Source: Manihot esculenta
Taxonomy: Eukaryota; Streptophyta; Magnoliopsida; Malpighiales; Euphorbiaceae
Assembly (NCBI RefSeq): GCF_001659605.2
Contig: NC_035168.2
Span: 7,248,058 to 7,312,057 of the forward strand
Reading direction: 5' to 3'
Length of the DNA: 64,000 nt
The notes under the pieces are model-generated. The model was not told where the DNA came from and did no database searches. It saw only the letters and a list, made by a program, of their open reading frames with translations. Made by a program: the position numbers and the translations under genes. Shown one piece after another: positions 24,976 through 37,929 of the stretch. Position 1 is the stretch's first letter. Every line of letters starts with the position of its first letter.

Positions 24976-24989
24976 TAAAAGTGGGAAAT
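24976..24989 (+). promoter_or_regulatory. Polypurine tract of copia element
   Basis: The purine-rich stretch around AAAAGTGGGAAA lies immediately before TGTTAG, the start of the 3' LTR. Confidence 0.6.
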
Positions 24990-26605
24990 TGTTAGTAATA
25001 TGCTCTACAACCAATCTATTGGTTGTAGTTGGATATTATTCTTTATGTATTTTAAATATTTAAATATAATTTTATTAAGATAGTTATTTATCTTTAGTGT
25101 TAATTTAATCGAATCTCGAGTAAAGATAAAATCATGAGATTATATTATTGTGCAAAGAAAATTATAATATGATCATAATTATGAGATTCCTATTACATTT
25201 AAGTAATATCTTCAAATATTTCTGGTTGATATTCTTATTATGATTGGACAATATTTAGAGCTGTTGAGACTAGTACATATTATGTTCTTTCCTTTTAGAG
25301 GAAGCAACTGATCTTATAGGTTGAGATATGTGAGATATCTAGAATTAATATGTAGGTGCTTATTTTATTAATAAGTGTATTGAACTGACCTGCCAGAGAA
25401 ATGCATGTGGAAAATAACTTATGTCTATAAATTACTTAAGTAATGGTTATGGAAGTGATCTTTTAACTTGAAATCAAATAAATAATCTTATATAGGGATT
25501 TTTATGTTTTGATTTATTTTATACTATGCTTGATTCATGAGTAATAAATGTGGATGAATTTGATATATTAAAAACTTTATGAAGGTGTTTACGTGATTGA
25601 GATAGAATTTATCACTCTATGTTAAATTAGGGAATGTCTCATTTATTCTCTACTAGCATTGATAAAAAAATCCTTACGCAAGGTGGAATGTAATTAGTAA
25701 ATGAGATTTGAAATTTCATTCAACATATTAGTAACTAATAAATGAGAACTAATATGATTTAATATTGCAGACACGCTTAATACATCAAATGTTAAATCCG
25801 GGACGTTTGTGATGAAAGGATATTAATTACACTAACAAACTATGCACTGAAATGTTAAGTCAAATCACTTTTGACATTCTCAATATTTGGATAGTTTTGA
25901 CATGTTGGTAAATAATATTCTTGATATTTAAATTAATTAATTAGTTAATTATATTTATTGTCAATATATTTAAAGTCTAATGGATCACACACATAAAGGA
26001 TTGCATGAGAAAATAAAACGAAAAGTTTAAATCAAATAGGACTTGATTGTATATAAATTGACATTAGGATAAAATTATAATATGAAATAATTATGATTTT
26101 GATCTAATTAATTAAGTAGACTTAATTAAAATTGTCTAAAATTTATATGGCCTGTTTATTGAAGTTTTGGATCATAATTGTAATTTATTTATTTAATCAG
26201 TTATATATATATATATACTGAAATCCTAAGATTTTAGTATAAAAGAGTATTTTATGATAGTCTAAAACTGACTGGTAGAAACCCTTCTTTGAAAGCCTTC
26301 AGAATAGGAAAGGCAGAGCGTTAGCACTCAAAACCTTTTTTTCTTCTGAAATTCTTAGAATAGTTTTAAGGTTTTTCAATTACCATTATGTATGAATATC
26401 GTTAGAAACTGGACACTTGGACAGTTTGTGGTTTACGATAACGCAACTAAAATGAACGATCTCATATTTTGCTGTAAAAAAAATAAAATGTATTTATTTT
26501 CTTTTTAAGTATTATTATTTTCTTCGTTTAAATGTGATCCATATTGGTGAAAAATTTTATATTTCTATTTCTTCCGCTACATTCAATCCAATTGAAACCC
26601 AATAC
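24990..26605 (+). repeat. 3' LTR of copia element
   Basis: Begins TGTTAGTAATATGC after the polypurine tract and ends CCCAATACA. It is homologous to 18287-19927 and carries the single-copy version of the block duplicated in the 5' LTR. Confidence 0.8.
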
Positions 26606-29600
26606 ATTGATTGTGTAAAGGGTTTAGATTTTGATTCTATAGTCTGTGTTTTTTTTTATTTGTTCATGTTTGCCTTTGAGCAAGGACATGAGTTTTTTCT
26701 TTTGGATCACTGTCCGTCATGGTTTTCTCACGACGCGGATGGATAGGGCGATATTTTTTTTTTATTTTTTTTTCTTATCATTTTTTTTTTATTTTTTTCA
26801 AGCCTCCGATGCTTGCTTTGTAAGGGAGTGTATATCTAATGGGACATGTACTTGAGACTTCAACTTTAACTTCCGATCGAGATGATTATTCTATATATGA
26901 CGTTAGTATCCCAAGATCGCATTAATATTTCTAGTGGTCAATGCTCCTATCGTCCTAGGCTTTATAGCTTCTTCTTTCTCAATTCACTTCTATCGATAGA
27001 TGTAATTTGCAATCGAAGACATATTGTTTCTGTTGTTTTTTATTATCTTGCTTTTGTTGCTTTTGTATGTCTTTTTACTTCTAGTAGGTGATAGAGCTTT
27101 GTGCTGAGGCGGTGAGTTAATGCGTTCATCATGATTGGACTAAATATTATTCAACATTACTTGAAAAAGGTTTAAAAAAATTTTTTTTTCTTTAGGCAAT
27201 TTATACTCATAGGATGAAAGACTTTATCATAAATCCATTTTAAAAGTATTACATAAAAATTCATCATATTTAAAAAACATTATATAAAGATCTCTTATCT
27301 TTATAAATATTTCATACAAATTTCTCAAAAAATTATTTATTTATTTATCAGGCAAAATTAAAAAAATAAAAATTTAAAAAATAAAAATTATGAGGAGAAA
27401 TATTATTAATATTTTATGTGGTATTTTTTTATTTTATAATTAGTTCTCACAAATAATTGGATAGACTTAAAGGGTTTTTATATATCATTTTTAAAGATAA
27501 AGAGATTTTGTGATAATAAATTAAAAAATAAGTTTATATATTTAATAATTTTTAAAATTAAAGCAATTAATTTACACAAATGATACACTAACTTAGAATT
27601 TATAATATTAAGATATATAGACTTTATATTTTAATATAAAATCTCCTCAACTTTTATTTGATTCTATTATTTAAAATTTTCAAACTTAACGGTCTTATTT
27701 ATTTTTAAAAATATAAGATATATATATTCTTTAATTTTAATTGTAAAATTATTAATTTGAAACAAATATATTAGTTTATACAAATAGTAAAAATCTTAAA
27801 ATATTTTTTTTTGAATCAAAAAAATCTTAAAATATTGACTTTGATAGTTTTAAAAATTTAAAAATATATATATTTTATATATTTAAGATTTATATTTAGA
27901 TCATAATATTTGATAAATAAGATAAGTAAAGAATTTTAAATAAGATATAAATAAGTGTCAACATTGTGATGAGTTGCTATGCCACGTGGCAAGTTTTTGT
28001 AGCTCTTATATTAAGCTAAACGGCTCTTGTCCACACACATATCTGTTAGTTATACTACCCGCTTAATGCGTGGCTTTTTTATTTTTATTTTAAAAATACA
28101 TTTTAATTTTTTTATATTTAAATTTTAAATTTTTATTAAAATTTATTTAGTGGGTATTTTCTTAAATAATTTTAAAGAGATTGTATGATTTAATATTATA
28201 AAGCAGAATTTATTTATTTTTTCTTTTTACAAATAAGTAAGGACTGGAAATTTTTTCTCTACTTTTTACTTCTATTTTCTTTTTCCTTTTATTTTTTCTT
28301 TTACTTTTATTATAAAAAAATAAATATTTAAAATTATAATATTATCCATAAAGGCATAGGTTAAAAGGAAAGTGGAATCACATTCTTAGAAGATCAGGAA
28401 TATGATTCCATATTTTTTAAAAAAGAAAAAAAAATAAATTTCCCTTTAGAGAATCTTAAATTATTCTGCCTATCATAGGAATTGGGTATGTGATTCCCAC
28501 CCATGAAACCTTCTTTGATTTCTCAAGAAAATGACTAAAATAATATTATAAATGAATTGAATTTTTGGTATAATTTTACCAAGAGTATGGCTCATAAAAA
28601 AAAATTATTAATTATTTTTAAAATATGAATTCTTCAACATTAAAAAATATGAAAGAATAAAGTATAAAGAAAATTAACATATAATTTAAGAGCAATTATG
28701 GAAGTAGGTTCCAATTGAAGAAAGTGGAGGAAATTAGAAAAGGCCATGTGGAAAGAATAAGACTTTTGGTGCATCCTTGACTTCTTCTTCTTTTTGCTAT
28801 AATTAATGCTATTGTTCTATATGAAATTTCCTATAAAAAACATACAAAAAGTCCTATCTCCTTTTTCCTTTTCTCAACTTCAATTTGCAATATCCATAGT
28901 CCATTATTTTAAGTTCTATAATTAACTAAAATATATAATTTCTTACTAATTTTATATATATATTCACAATCATATGTAGAAATTAAAATATTTGTATAAG
29001 AAAAATCTTATTTTACTTGTACAATAATGTATTATATGACTATAAAAGGTAATAAAATTTGTAAAACCAACAAATTTAGAGCTCTCATGATAACCTATTT
29101 AAATGGGCAAATGTAAACAAAAGTTGACAATCAGCACATATATTAGAAAAAAGGAATGAATGTAAATTTAAATGCGATAAATTTTTAAAATAGTGATACG
29201 TTTATCAGTTTAGTGTATTTTAAAAATATATTGATCGGAGTAAGATTTTAATTAGCCCACATTTTGAATATAATCTAAATCAAGGAACATGTTATTCTGT
29301 TCGAATCTCTTAATATGTGATTTGAGTATATCAAACATAATTACTTTTTTATATGAGATTGTTTAAATTTCGTCAGGAGTTTCAATTAATAACGTTTGAG
29401 TAAAATGAAATAATAGAGACGGGAGATTAGTAGTCGAAAATTTTTATTAAAATTCTTGAAAAATTAAAAAATATATGCAAAACGGTTAAGAAAATGTTAT
29501 TTATAATAGAAAATTTTAATATGAAAAATTATAAAAAAATATATAAAAAATAATCAAAATGCAAAATTGACCTTTTAAATAGTAGAATTTTCGTCTCAAA

Positions 29601-32600
29601 TTTTATGACAGGCTTACCGCTGTCGAAAATCGCACATCTCAAAATTTTTCTTTTTTAAAAAGTTATCGTAGATCTCCATCAAATGTCAACCGTAAAAATT
29701 AAATTAAATTTAAATCTGTCATAAAATTCAGAATAATTATATTCTGTATCACTTTCTAAATCTACTTAATTAAAGCAAATAAGTTAATAATAAAAAAGGT
29801 AGTGAGCTAGTGGCAGACAATGCCTCATGCATATCTCTAAATATTAATGGAATTGCAAATTAGGTATATATTTTAAGTTTAAAAAGAAAAAAAAATCCTT
29901 TTTGAGTCTTGTTAAGTGGTGACAAAATTCCTTTGGAAGTAGCTAGAAAGAGGAAAATGAAAATTTACAAAGGATAAAGAAGCTTGTATTATAGATTTTG
30001 GTGACCTCTCTTTTTGAGCTACTATATATATTATATTAAAATAAATTTAAATAAATCCTACCAAATACAACAAAGAGTTGATTGATGCTTCCTCTTTTTC
30101 TAATATTCTTATTCTTTGATACCCTTCTATTCACCACTTCTTTTAAAATAGAATAAAGTTGGCTAAAGAGAATAAAATATATGAGAGAAAGAGAGAGAGA
30201 TGGTGTTGGCATTATGCATTAAAAATTACATTGGAACATGCAAGAACATGGGTAACACAGATGTTTCCAAGCCAAAATTCCTTGACCAGCAGCTCCAGGT
30301 GGTAGGAATTCAGAAGATAGCTACTTCTTATTCCTATTCAATTATTCAAATCTATACGTTTGGTCAGACAGATAATTTGTTCATATTCAACAACATTAAC
30401 TGTTTTAACAACGAATATTAATTAGTCAAATGATAAAAAAAATTACTATTTAATTTTTATAATATAAAAAAATTTATTAATTAAAAAAATATTAAAATAT
30501 TCTTAAAGTTTTAATTAGTTTATTAATTAATTTTTCTATTAATTTTAATCGTTAAATATTATAAAAAATTTTAAAATATCTTACAACATTAATTTAATAA
30601 TTTTTTACAAAAATAAATAACTAATTAGTGAGTTTTTCATATTACAATAAAATAATTAATAATTAAAATTAATAAAAAAAATTAATCAGAGACCAAGTAA
30701 TAAATTACACATACTATACATATTACATATCTTTTCTCTAAAAGAATAACTTTTCATAAATTGTTATTTTAACTTTTAAATATTAATATATATATATATA
30801 TATTTTTAGCAAAAACACATAATACGAACTTGCTAAGTAAACTTGATTGTATTAAGAATTATAAGAAAAATCTGATAAATTTCATTCTTTAAAGTTCTTT
30901 TGATCTCTATGAGCTTTTTCAGATAATTATTGAACATAGTTACTATTATGAACTGAAAACATTTAGACCATTTGTTAAATCCAACGAGAAAATCAATAAA
31001 ATAGTATTGGTTTAATAAAAAAATAAATACTATAAATAAATGAAAGTTAACGGATCAAATATTAAGTTTAGAGAGATTGAGATTTTTTGATAGAGTAACA
31101 GATGGTGTATTAAGTGAGTTAGGGAATGTTTCAAGTTCGGGCTATGCCAAGGATATATATACCTTGGTTGCATCGACGTCACTTGTGATATATCCCATCA
31201 AATATAATTAGAGAATTTTTCAACATATTTCTCAGACAGCTTATTTAATAGTGTATAATTTTATTAATAAATACGAAATCAACTAACCCATATTCTAATT
31301 ATCAGACACGTTACATCTAATACTATTCATTATACACACATTTTCGTTATAGTTAGAACTTTGAAGAGATCTGCTCTTCTATTTCGAGTTTTAGTAGTGT
31401 CAGAAATATTGGTGGTATGTTTTTAGTATCTTATAAATAAGATTTTTTACTGACCAATCTGTCTAGATGAAAATGTCCAAAATTTTTTTTCAAATCTCAT
31501 TGATACGTGTTGTAATCTCAACGGATCCTTTTATTTATATGTACTACCATTATTCTTTCTATTTTTCTATTGCAGTTTTTTATTTTTAATATATCGTGTA
31601 TTGAATCTTTACAAAATTTTTCAGATTTTACATCGTTTTTGGTAAATTTATATTTGTATTCACACCTGTTTTTATAAATAATTTTGATTTTCCGTTTCCT
31701 CTCTTGTAAAGATTTATTTTTGTCTCCTTCGTGAGATTTACTCTTTCCTCTATTTATAAAAATTCTTGTGTTGTTTCGTTACTTGGGTAAAAACGCAATA
31801 GTAAATACAAATATTCTCTTTAATGGAAAATCAAATTTGATGTTTGTTGGATCCAACTTATATACTCTTTTCTTTTAAACTAAAAAATTTCACAAAGAAT
31901 TTAATTAAATTTAATTTTTATTTACTATTATTTTTATTTACTATTATTTTTTTAAATTTATAAAATTTTATTTTAAATAAAATAAAATCATATATAATTT
32001 TTAAATTTTTAGGATTCTTTTATTATAAAATGAATAATAATTAAAGCTCTTTTATCATTTTCTGACAAAAGAAAATGATAAGAAACTTGATTTTGAGGTC
32101 ACTAAAAAATATATGTATATTAAATTTATTAAGCTTATTTTTGAAATTATCATATTTAAGTTTTTAAATTAATTATTTTTACATAATGTAAATTTCCATA
32201 CTCGTTTTATTAGTTAAAATTTCAGTATTTCATAAGAAAAAAGTATATTTGTTTACACTTTAAGTCAATGAATTTTTGCTTTAAAAATATATTAAAAAGT
32301 AAGTTATTCTTAAAATTCTCAATTATAAGTTTAAGTTTTGGATACGAGGATCTTATGTAAAAATAAATTTAATTATTTTTATATAATATTTAAGTTGATA
32401 ATTACTAAAAAAAATTTCTTCATCATCTGGTGAAATTTGAACTATTTTAGTCAAACGTTTGCAAATGGTTGTCAAGTAGAATGAGAATCCGAAGGCAAAG
32501 GCAAAGGCAAAGCGCTAATCTCGCTAAAAAGGATCTTTTGCAATTGCAATGCCAGTTTTCAAAGTCCAATTGATAAGGTGTTGAAATTTCTCCTTTTTCC
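26606..32600. other. AT-rich intergenic DNA
   Basis: I find no supportable gene. 26640-27120 is somewhat less AT-rich and could be a repeat remnant I cannot classify. A perfect G-box-like palindrome GCCACGTGGC lies at 27981-27990 without an adjacent gene. Possible small inverted-repeat element at 28357-28512 (listed separately). The short frame at 30200-30421 is not convincing. Confidence 0.5.
28357..28512. mobile_element. Possible small inverted-repeat (MITE-like) element
   Basis: GTGGAATCACAT at 28372-28383 is matched in inverted orientation by ATGTGATTCCCAC at 28488-28500. Imperfect complementarity extends outward (AGGTTAAAAGG versus the complement of CCATGAAACCTT). No clear target duplication was found. 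Confidence 0.3.
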
Positions 32601-32630
32601 AACACTAATATAATGCCTTGATAAATCCCA

Positions 32631-32675
<45 letters not shown>
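32631..32675. repeat. (TAT)n microsatellite
   Basis: About 15 perfect ATT units; a likely length-variable marker. Confidence 0.97.
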
Positions 32676-32839
32676 GGAACTGACCGTTCATGAAAATAAT
32701 GTGTGATGAGTAAATTATAGAATTGACTATCGAAAAAAATAATGTGTCTAATTATAGAGGCGATGAGCTCTTTATATGGTATTTTGGATAGATTTTGAAT
32801 ATTATTGGGAGTAGATGAGATAATAGAATTATATCTAGC

Positions 32840-32911
32840 GTAGGATATACAATCTTAAATAAGGTAGGATATGAAATTCTAAATAAGATAGGATATAAAA
32901 TTCTATTAGAT
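32840..32911. repeat. 24-bp repeat, three copies
   Basis: Units at 32840-32863, 32864-32887 and 32888-32911 share TAGGATAT followed by AAATTCTA-type sequence. Confidence 0.85.
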
Positions 32912-33296
32912 AATGATAATATTCTAATATAGATAATGTTTTATCGTGATTAGAATTCTACTATTTTATTATGAGTTATAAAATATTTAAATAATTGACG
33001 TAATTTGGGTTATTGAGATCCAAATTTAGTATATTTTTATATTGACCTCATCCGTAATCCCTCTATAATGATTGAATTTTTAAGTTCGATATCAGAAAAA
33101 TATATTTTAAATTTCGATACTTTAATCATTCAAAATTCGAATTGTTTTAAAAGACTTTTTGTAAATTAAATAATTTAGGAGAGCCATAATCTTAAAAGAC
33201 TTTAGATGAGATGTTGCTTTAGATATTTTAAGCAAAACTTTTCTCTAAAAATTAAGGTTAGGTATTGTCTATTATTGCCTTTGTAAAATGTAAGTA

Positions 33297-33570
33297 GTGA
33301 TTTATCGCCACTTAAGATAGGCAAAAAGTTGCTTGATTAGGAGTTTTAAAGCACCTGAGTTGGGCAAAAAAGGCCTAAAAGGGTGTTATGAGTCATCTAA
33401 GTGGGCGATAATTCGCTTGAAGGGGCGCTTTAAGTCACCTAAGTGGATGATGATTCACTTGAAAGGGTGTTATGAGTCGCTTAAATGGGCAATAGCTTGC
33501 TTGAAAGTACAACCTAAGTCACCTAAGTAGTCAATAGTTTATCTAGAAGGACACTCTTACATCACCTATT
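33297..33570. repeat. 42-bp minisatellite, about 6 units
   Basis: The landmark CTTG/CCTAA at the end of each unit falls at 33332, 33374, 33416, 33458 and 33500, exactly 42 bp apart, with a diverged last unit near 33543. Typical unit core: 'agtcacctaagtgggcgat'. Because 42 is a multiple of three, the last four units stay open and translate to repeats of the type KGCYESSKWAIIRL (33333-33530). There is no independent sign that it is translated. Confidence 0.9.
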
Positions 33571-33599
33571 AAAAATATCATTAGTGTTTTTAAATATTA

Positions 33600-34025
33600 A
33601 AAATAATTTTGAATCAATTAAACTATGTATAAGTTGTTCTTTGATTATTTTTGTAATTATAAGACTAAAAGAGATATATGTGATAAAAATAATAATAACA
33701 AAGGAGGACAACATGTGTGATGATAATTTTACTATTCAAACCAAGTCATTTGCTGCAATTTTAACATTTTGAAAGTGTAGACATGAAGAGAATAATCTAA
33801 CAAAAATATTAGTTCTAAAGTCTAACAAAGATTTATAATTATTCAAAATCAAACTCATGTATAAGAAGCAACAATCAAAATGTAAAAGATTACGAAAAAA
33901 TTTCATATGAGAACTAAGAGGTTTTGTCTCCATCAAAAATAAAACGTCCAGCTTGTAATTAAGAATCAAATTCTTCAATGCAATAACTGTCCAATGATTG
34001 CCGCCAAAGAGGTCTGCATATTTTG
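33600..34025 (-). pseudogene. LINE endonuclease fragment (N-terminal part)
   Basis: Minus-strand translation gives GGNHWTVIALKNLI, then LDVLFLMETK and a region rich in aromatic residues. This is the characteristic beginning of plant L1 ORF2 endonucleases, including the Glu of the catalytic METK motif. The rest of the ORF is missing. It is in opposite orientation to the other LINE pieces in the window. Confidence 0.7.
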
Positions 34026-34621
34026 AAAATTGATTGGATTGTATGTGAGAAATATTCCCACCATACAGAAATCATAAGTGACGATCGATTGGAATATTTT
34101 TGAAACTCTTAACAGGAACAACAATATCTTCTTTTTCATCGATAGTCATTTGACGCAGATCATTTTTTATGGGGAAGAGGAAGAAAGAAATTAGATTTAA
34201 AGAAGAGGAAAAGACGAGAACGAGCCACAAAGGGAATACAGAGAAAAACTTAGGAAAACTTATCGTAACACTAATTTATAACTAATAAAAGTTTACATTT
34301 GTTATTGAAAAAAATATCAAAAATATAAATGATTGATTTTTAAAAATTATAAATAAATTGAATTAATATAATTTAAGATTTTTTTTATAATTATCTATTT
34401 TAAATTATATTAAAAATGTTATTTTTCGATACTATAATGATGTGATATTGCAGTTAAATTTAATAATAAAATATAAATAAATTTAAATAATTAATATACA
34501 ATATATTAATTAATTTTTATATACTAGCATATATTTATTAAAATACGGTTTAAACTTCAATCGATTTCCTTCCATTCACCATTTAGATTGACCGCTTCAA
34601 TTGGATTTAATAAGCATTTAA

Positions 34622-34746
34622 AAAATACTATTATTACTTTTTTTTTGAAACAGGAGGTTGGGGGAGTCGAATCTCAGACCTCTCAGGTCTATCAGGATAG
34701 ACTTTCCATCAAGCTAAATCTCGGAGTGTAAAATACTATTATTACT
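34622..34746. repeat. 17-bp target-site duplication of the SINE-like element
   Basis: AAAATACTATTATTACT at 34622-34638 and again at 34730-34746, identical. The intervening 91 bp is the insertion. Confidence 0.95.
34639..34729 (-). mobile_element. tRNA-derived SINE-like insertion with A tail
   Basis: Read on the minus strand, a tRNA-like head has box A-like TAGCTTGATGG (34716-34706) and box B-like GATTCGACTCC (34673-34663). It is followed by CCCAACCTCCTG and an A tail (34646-34638). It is flanked by a perfect 17-bp duplication AAAATACTATTATTACT at 34622-34638 and 34730-34746. Boxes, tail and long duplication together indicate a pol III transcript inserted by LINE machinery. It is short (91 bp), so it could equally be a tRNA retropseudogene. 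Confidence 0.85.
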
Positions 34747-36780
34747 AGCACTTCTCATATTAAAATTAATATATATATATATATATATATAATTTAATAA
34801 TTTAATTCATATATTTTAACTTTATTAAATTGAAGATTTTTTCATCTAATTTTTTATTAATTATTTTTAAAATAATTAAAATATTCTTAAATATATAATA
34901 TTATTTATTCATTGGATTATATATTCTTGAATCGTCTCAAACTACAACACATAGAAATCCATAATACAAACCAAACCAATTCATGATTAACTCAAACTCG
35001 GAATCAACCTAAAGCTCAGAAAATTAGTCCCAACAGACATCATCGCACCATTTGGTCGAAGTCAAGAGACGGCGCCGACCAAAAGTCGCCACCAGCCAAG
35101 TTTCGCCACCAAATCGCAATCCAAAATTAGAGAGAGATTCACACTAGTATTTAAAAAATTTAAAATCATGTAAAAATATTTATGTAGTTTTATATATAAC
35201 AGAAAAAATTATTATTAAATTATTATATATTTAAAAATTTATTAATTTATTTTTATTTTAAAATTATTAGATTAAAATATTTTGTAATTTATAAAATTAA
35301 ATTTTTTAATTTTTTTATTAAATAAATTTTTATTCAACTTTAATATTATTTATTAGTTCATTTAATTTTAATTATTTTTTTTTCTCTTATTCTCTATTTT
35401 TCAATTTAAAAAAAATTATTTTTCATCTTTAAAATTTCAACTTCAATATATATATTTTTTTAAAATTATCTATTTACTGTGTGATTTAATTTTATATGCT
35501 ATTTTTATTATTAAAAGTAATTATTTCACTTAATTAATTTTTAATTTATTTATATAACTCAAATTATTTATTAAATTATTTAAATATAAAGAAAAAATTT
35601 TAAATTTTTATAAGTAAAAGTGTATATGAGTAATATTTTATTAATGAATGAGTTTTGTGTATTATTTAAATTTAAAAAATAATTTAATTTTATAAAATAT
35701 AAATTTAATAGATAATTGATTAAATAATTTAAATTTAAAAATACTTAAATATAAATAAGAAAAAAAAAGTAAAATTATTGATTGTAGTCGCTTTTTGTAC
35801 ATCTTTAAAATAAAAAATAATTTTTATTTTATATAATTAAGTTTAATCTATTTTAATAATATATTGCTTTAAACACTGATCATAAGATTATTATGATTGA
35901 GACTGTGTGTATCTCGTTGTTTTGTGATCTCTAATCATTCCCAAAAGATTGGGTTTAAACCTCCTAATAAATTATCATTTACTTAAACTATAAAAATTAA
36001 ATAACTTAGATTAATTTATAATATGTAAGATAATCTAAAACAAGAAGAGCTATTTTCATTAAAAAAATAATTAAATTAAATTTTTATAAAATTTATAATT
36101 TTAGAAAAAGAATTAAAGAGTTAGTAAAATATTAGGAAAAAATAACAAAAGGAAGAAATAACAGTGAGCGTTGAGAAAGTGTAATTATTATGTTTATTTA
36201 ATGATAATTAAAAAGATTTTAATTATAAATATAAAGTAGAAGCTCATGAAAAGTTAAAAAAAAAAAAAAAAAAAAGGAAACTGTTTTAGCACAGTGAGAG
36301 CCCAGAAAGTGTAATTATGATGTGAATCTAATGATAATTTTAGCAAACCCCACTTTATCTTCATTATGATACTTTTTCTTTTTTTTTTCTCATTTAATAA
36401 TCTTCTATGACTTTGACCATCTCGAGCAAGAATCAAACCCAAGTGAAAAGGAATAGTATTATTTTATTTTAGTTTTCATGGTGAATTTTTTATTTGGAAA
36501 ATCTAATCCACTATTGATCCAATAATATTTTGCAAAAGATTGTAATCAATTGGAAGGATCCATTTGTGGAAATTGATTGCAGGCATATTTCTTTAAGGAA
36601 GAGTAAGTCATCTGTTGGACACGTGGAAGAAATCTAGCGGTTGATTCTCTGAGCCTAAAAGATAATGCTTTGTTGTGTTGGACATTAGAGATTCTCTGCC
36701 ACCCAAAATGGAGCTTTCTTCTTTCACTTTCTTTTAGTTTTATTCTCATTCCACTAATATAAAAAAGCTAATATATATAT
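34747..36780. other. AT-rich intergenic DNA
   Basis: Contains an (AT)n run at 34770-34792, a short GC-rich patch at 35040-35120 that I cannot classify, a poly-A run at 36257-36275, and a diverged 50-bp duplication with a 130-bp period (36161-36212 and 36291-36342, both 'acagtgag' then 'gaaagtgtaattat'). No gene recognised. Confidence 0.55.
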
Positions 36781-36784
36781 CCTG

Positions 36785-37250
36785 ATAATCGTAGGGTCTT
36801 TTCTTTCATTTCTCCGGTTGGTCTAGAACTCATGATAGTACAAGTCGGTTCAAAGTTTGAAGCATCTCAAAGAAAAGCTGCCCACATCTGGACATGAAGA
36901 CCTCAACCAACTTGGGCCACCTGCGAGTCTAGGATCCGCAATGTTAAAGCCAGCTCCGTGATGGGACCCGGTAGTGGGTAACAGGACCGATTTTTTCGCA
37001 GCCCTTCTTGCACGCGCCCTGGGGAGAATTAAATGGCCGCCTCACATGAGTAAGGGGAACTGACACCACCGTACGTATGGAGCTGAACGACAAAGACAAA
37101 CGTTCTTATAGCAGAAAGATCGTTAGACGCCACTGGCCAGAAAGGGAAAAAGGATAAAAGGAGAGGGACATCCTTCTCTTAGGATAGAACTTACTCACCA
37201 TAGTAAACCCTATTTTCTCTGGATCTCAGATCATCATATTCCATTAAAAA
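36785..37250 (+). mobile_element. GC-rich island, possible solo LTR fragment
   Basis: About 450 bp of balanced base composition in AT-rich surroundings, with no open reading frame. Near its end is ATAAAAGGAGAGG (a TATA-like box, about 37155) followed by a CT-rich leader and TAAACCC, which is how many Ty3/gypsy LTRs look. No second copy, primer-binding site or duplication is visible in this window. Confidence 0.35.
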
Positions 37251-37581
37251 AAAAACCTATTTTTATGATAAACTTATTAATTTAATACGATAATATACAA
37301 TTTTATATCAATTGTAAACTCAACAGTTTTGGTAGACATAAAGCGAGAATATTTGAAAAATGACACAACCTATTTTAACGTGACAAAAAAAAAAGGCCAC
37401 TTTTTGTCTCTTGAAAGTTTTTAAATACTTCAACAAATTATATTTCTAATTATAAATATTAAACTAAATAATTAGCTTTTGAATTTCAAAAAAAAAAAAG
37501 CTTTTGAAAATTATGATGCTAATCATAATTACATATCATTAACTTGATTGGAATCTACAGCTTGTGAAGAGCGTGTGCGTG

Positions 37582-37602
37582 TATATATATATATATATAT
37601 AT
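37582..37602. repeat. (TA)n microsatellite
   Basis: An uninterrupted TA run after a GTGTGCGTG stretch. Confidence 0.95.
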
Positions 37603-37929
37603 TGAATATGAATTTCCCCATGGGGTATATATGTTTCGTTCCAAATTTCTGAAATTCGATTAAAAATTATATTTTGTTTGCTTAATTTAAAAAATAAAAA
37701 TCAATTTGAAGAATTAATTTCCAAATTTTTCCAGAAAAATAATATGGTCCTGTGTAAAAATTGTGCATGTGTTTCTTACAAACACAAATACAATATCAAT
37801 TAATTTACAGAATTATCATATTCTAATACACATTCTAATCTTAAAAATGAGATTCTTTATAGATTTCACATACAAGAATTGCTATTTTCATATAACTAGT
37901 TGGGTTTACCAATATTTTTAGAATGTTCT

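Larger units (their letters stand above)
18287..26605 (+). mobile_element. Old Ty1/copia LTR retrotransposon (Angela/Tork-like)
   Basis: Both LTRs and internal pol remnants are present in copia order: pre-integrase and integrase before RT and RNase H. The LTRs are clearly diverged from each other, each with private indels, and pol carries many stops, so the insertion is old and inactive. No convincing target-site duplication was found: flanks read TTAATC before the 5' LTR and TTGATT after the 3' LTR. The gag region is not recognisable. Lineage is inferred from RT and integrase similarity, not from a search. Confidence 0.85.

Noticed and set aside
27981..27990. G-box palindrome GCCACGTGGC as a regulatory site
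   Set aside because: A real motif but with no gene nearby, so no function can be supported.
30200..30421. Frame of 73 aa starting MVLALCIKNYIGTCKN after a GA-rich leader-like stretch and with a donor-like CAG|GTGGTAGG
   Set aside because: No recognisable family, low-complexity end, and no following exon that I can identify. It could be a gene fragment but support is too weak.
34639..34729. A functional tRNA gene on the minus strand
   Set aside because: Box A and the acceptor stem are too degenerate, it carries an A tail, and it is flanked by a long target duplication. This is a retroposed copy, not a tRNA gene.
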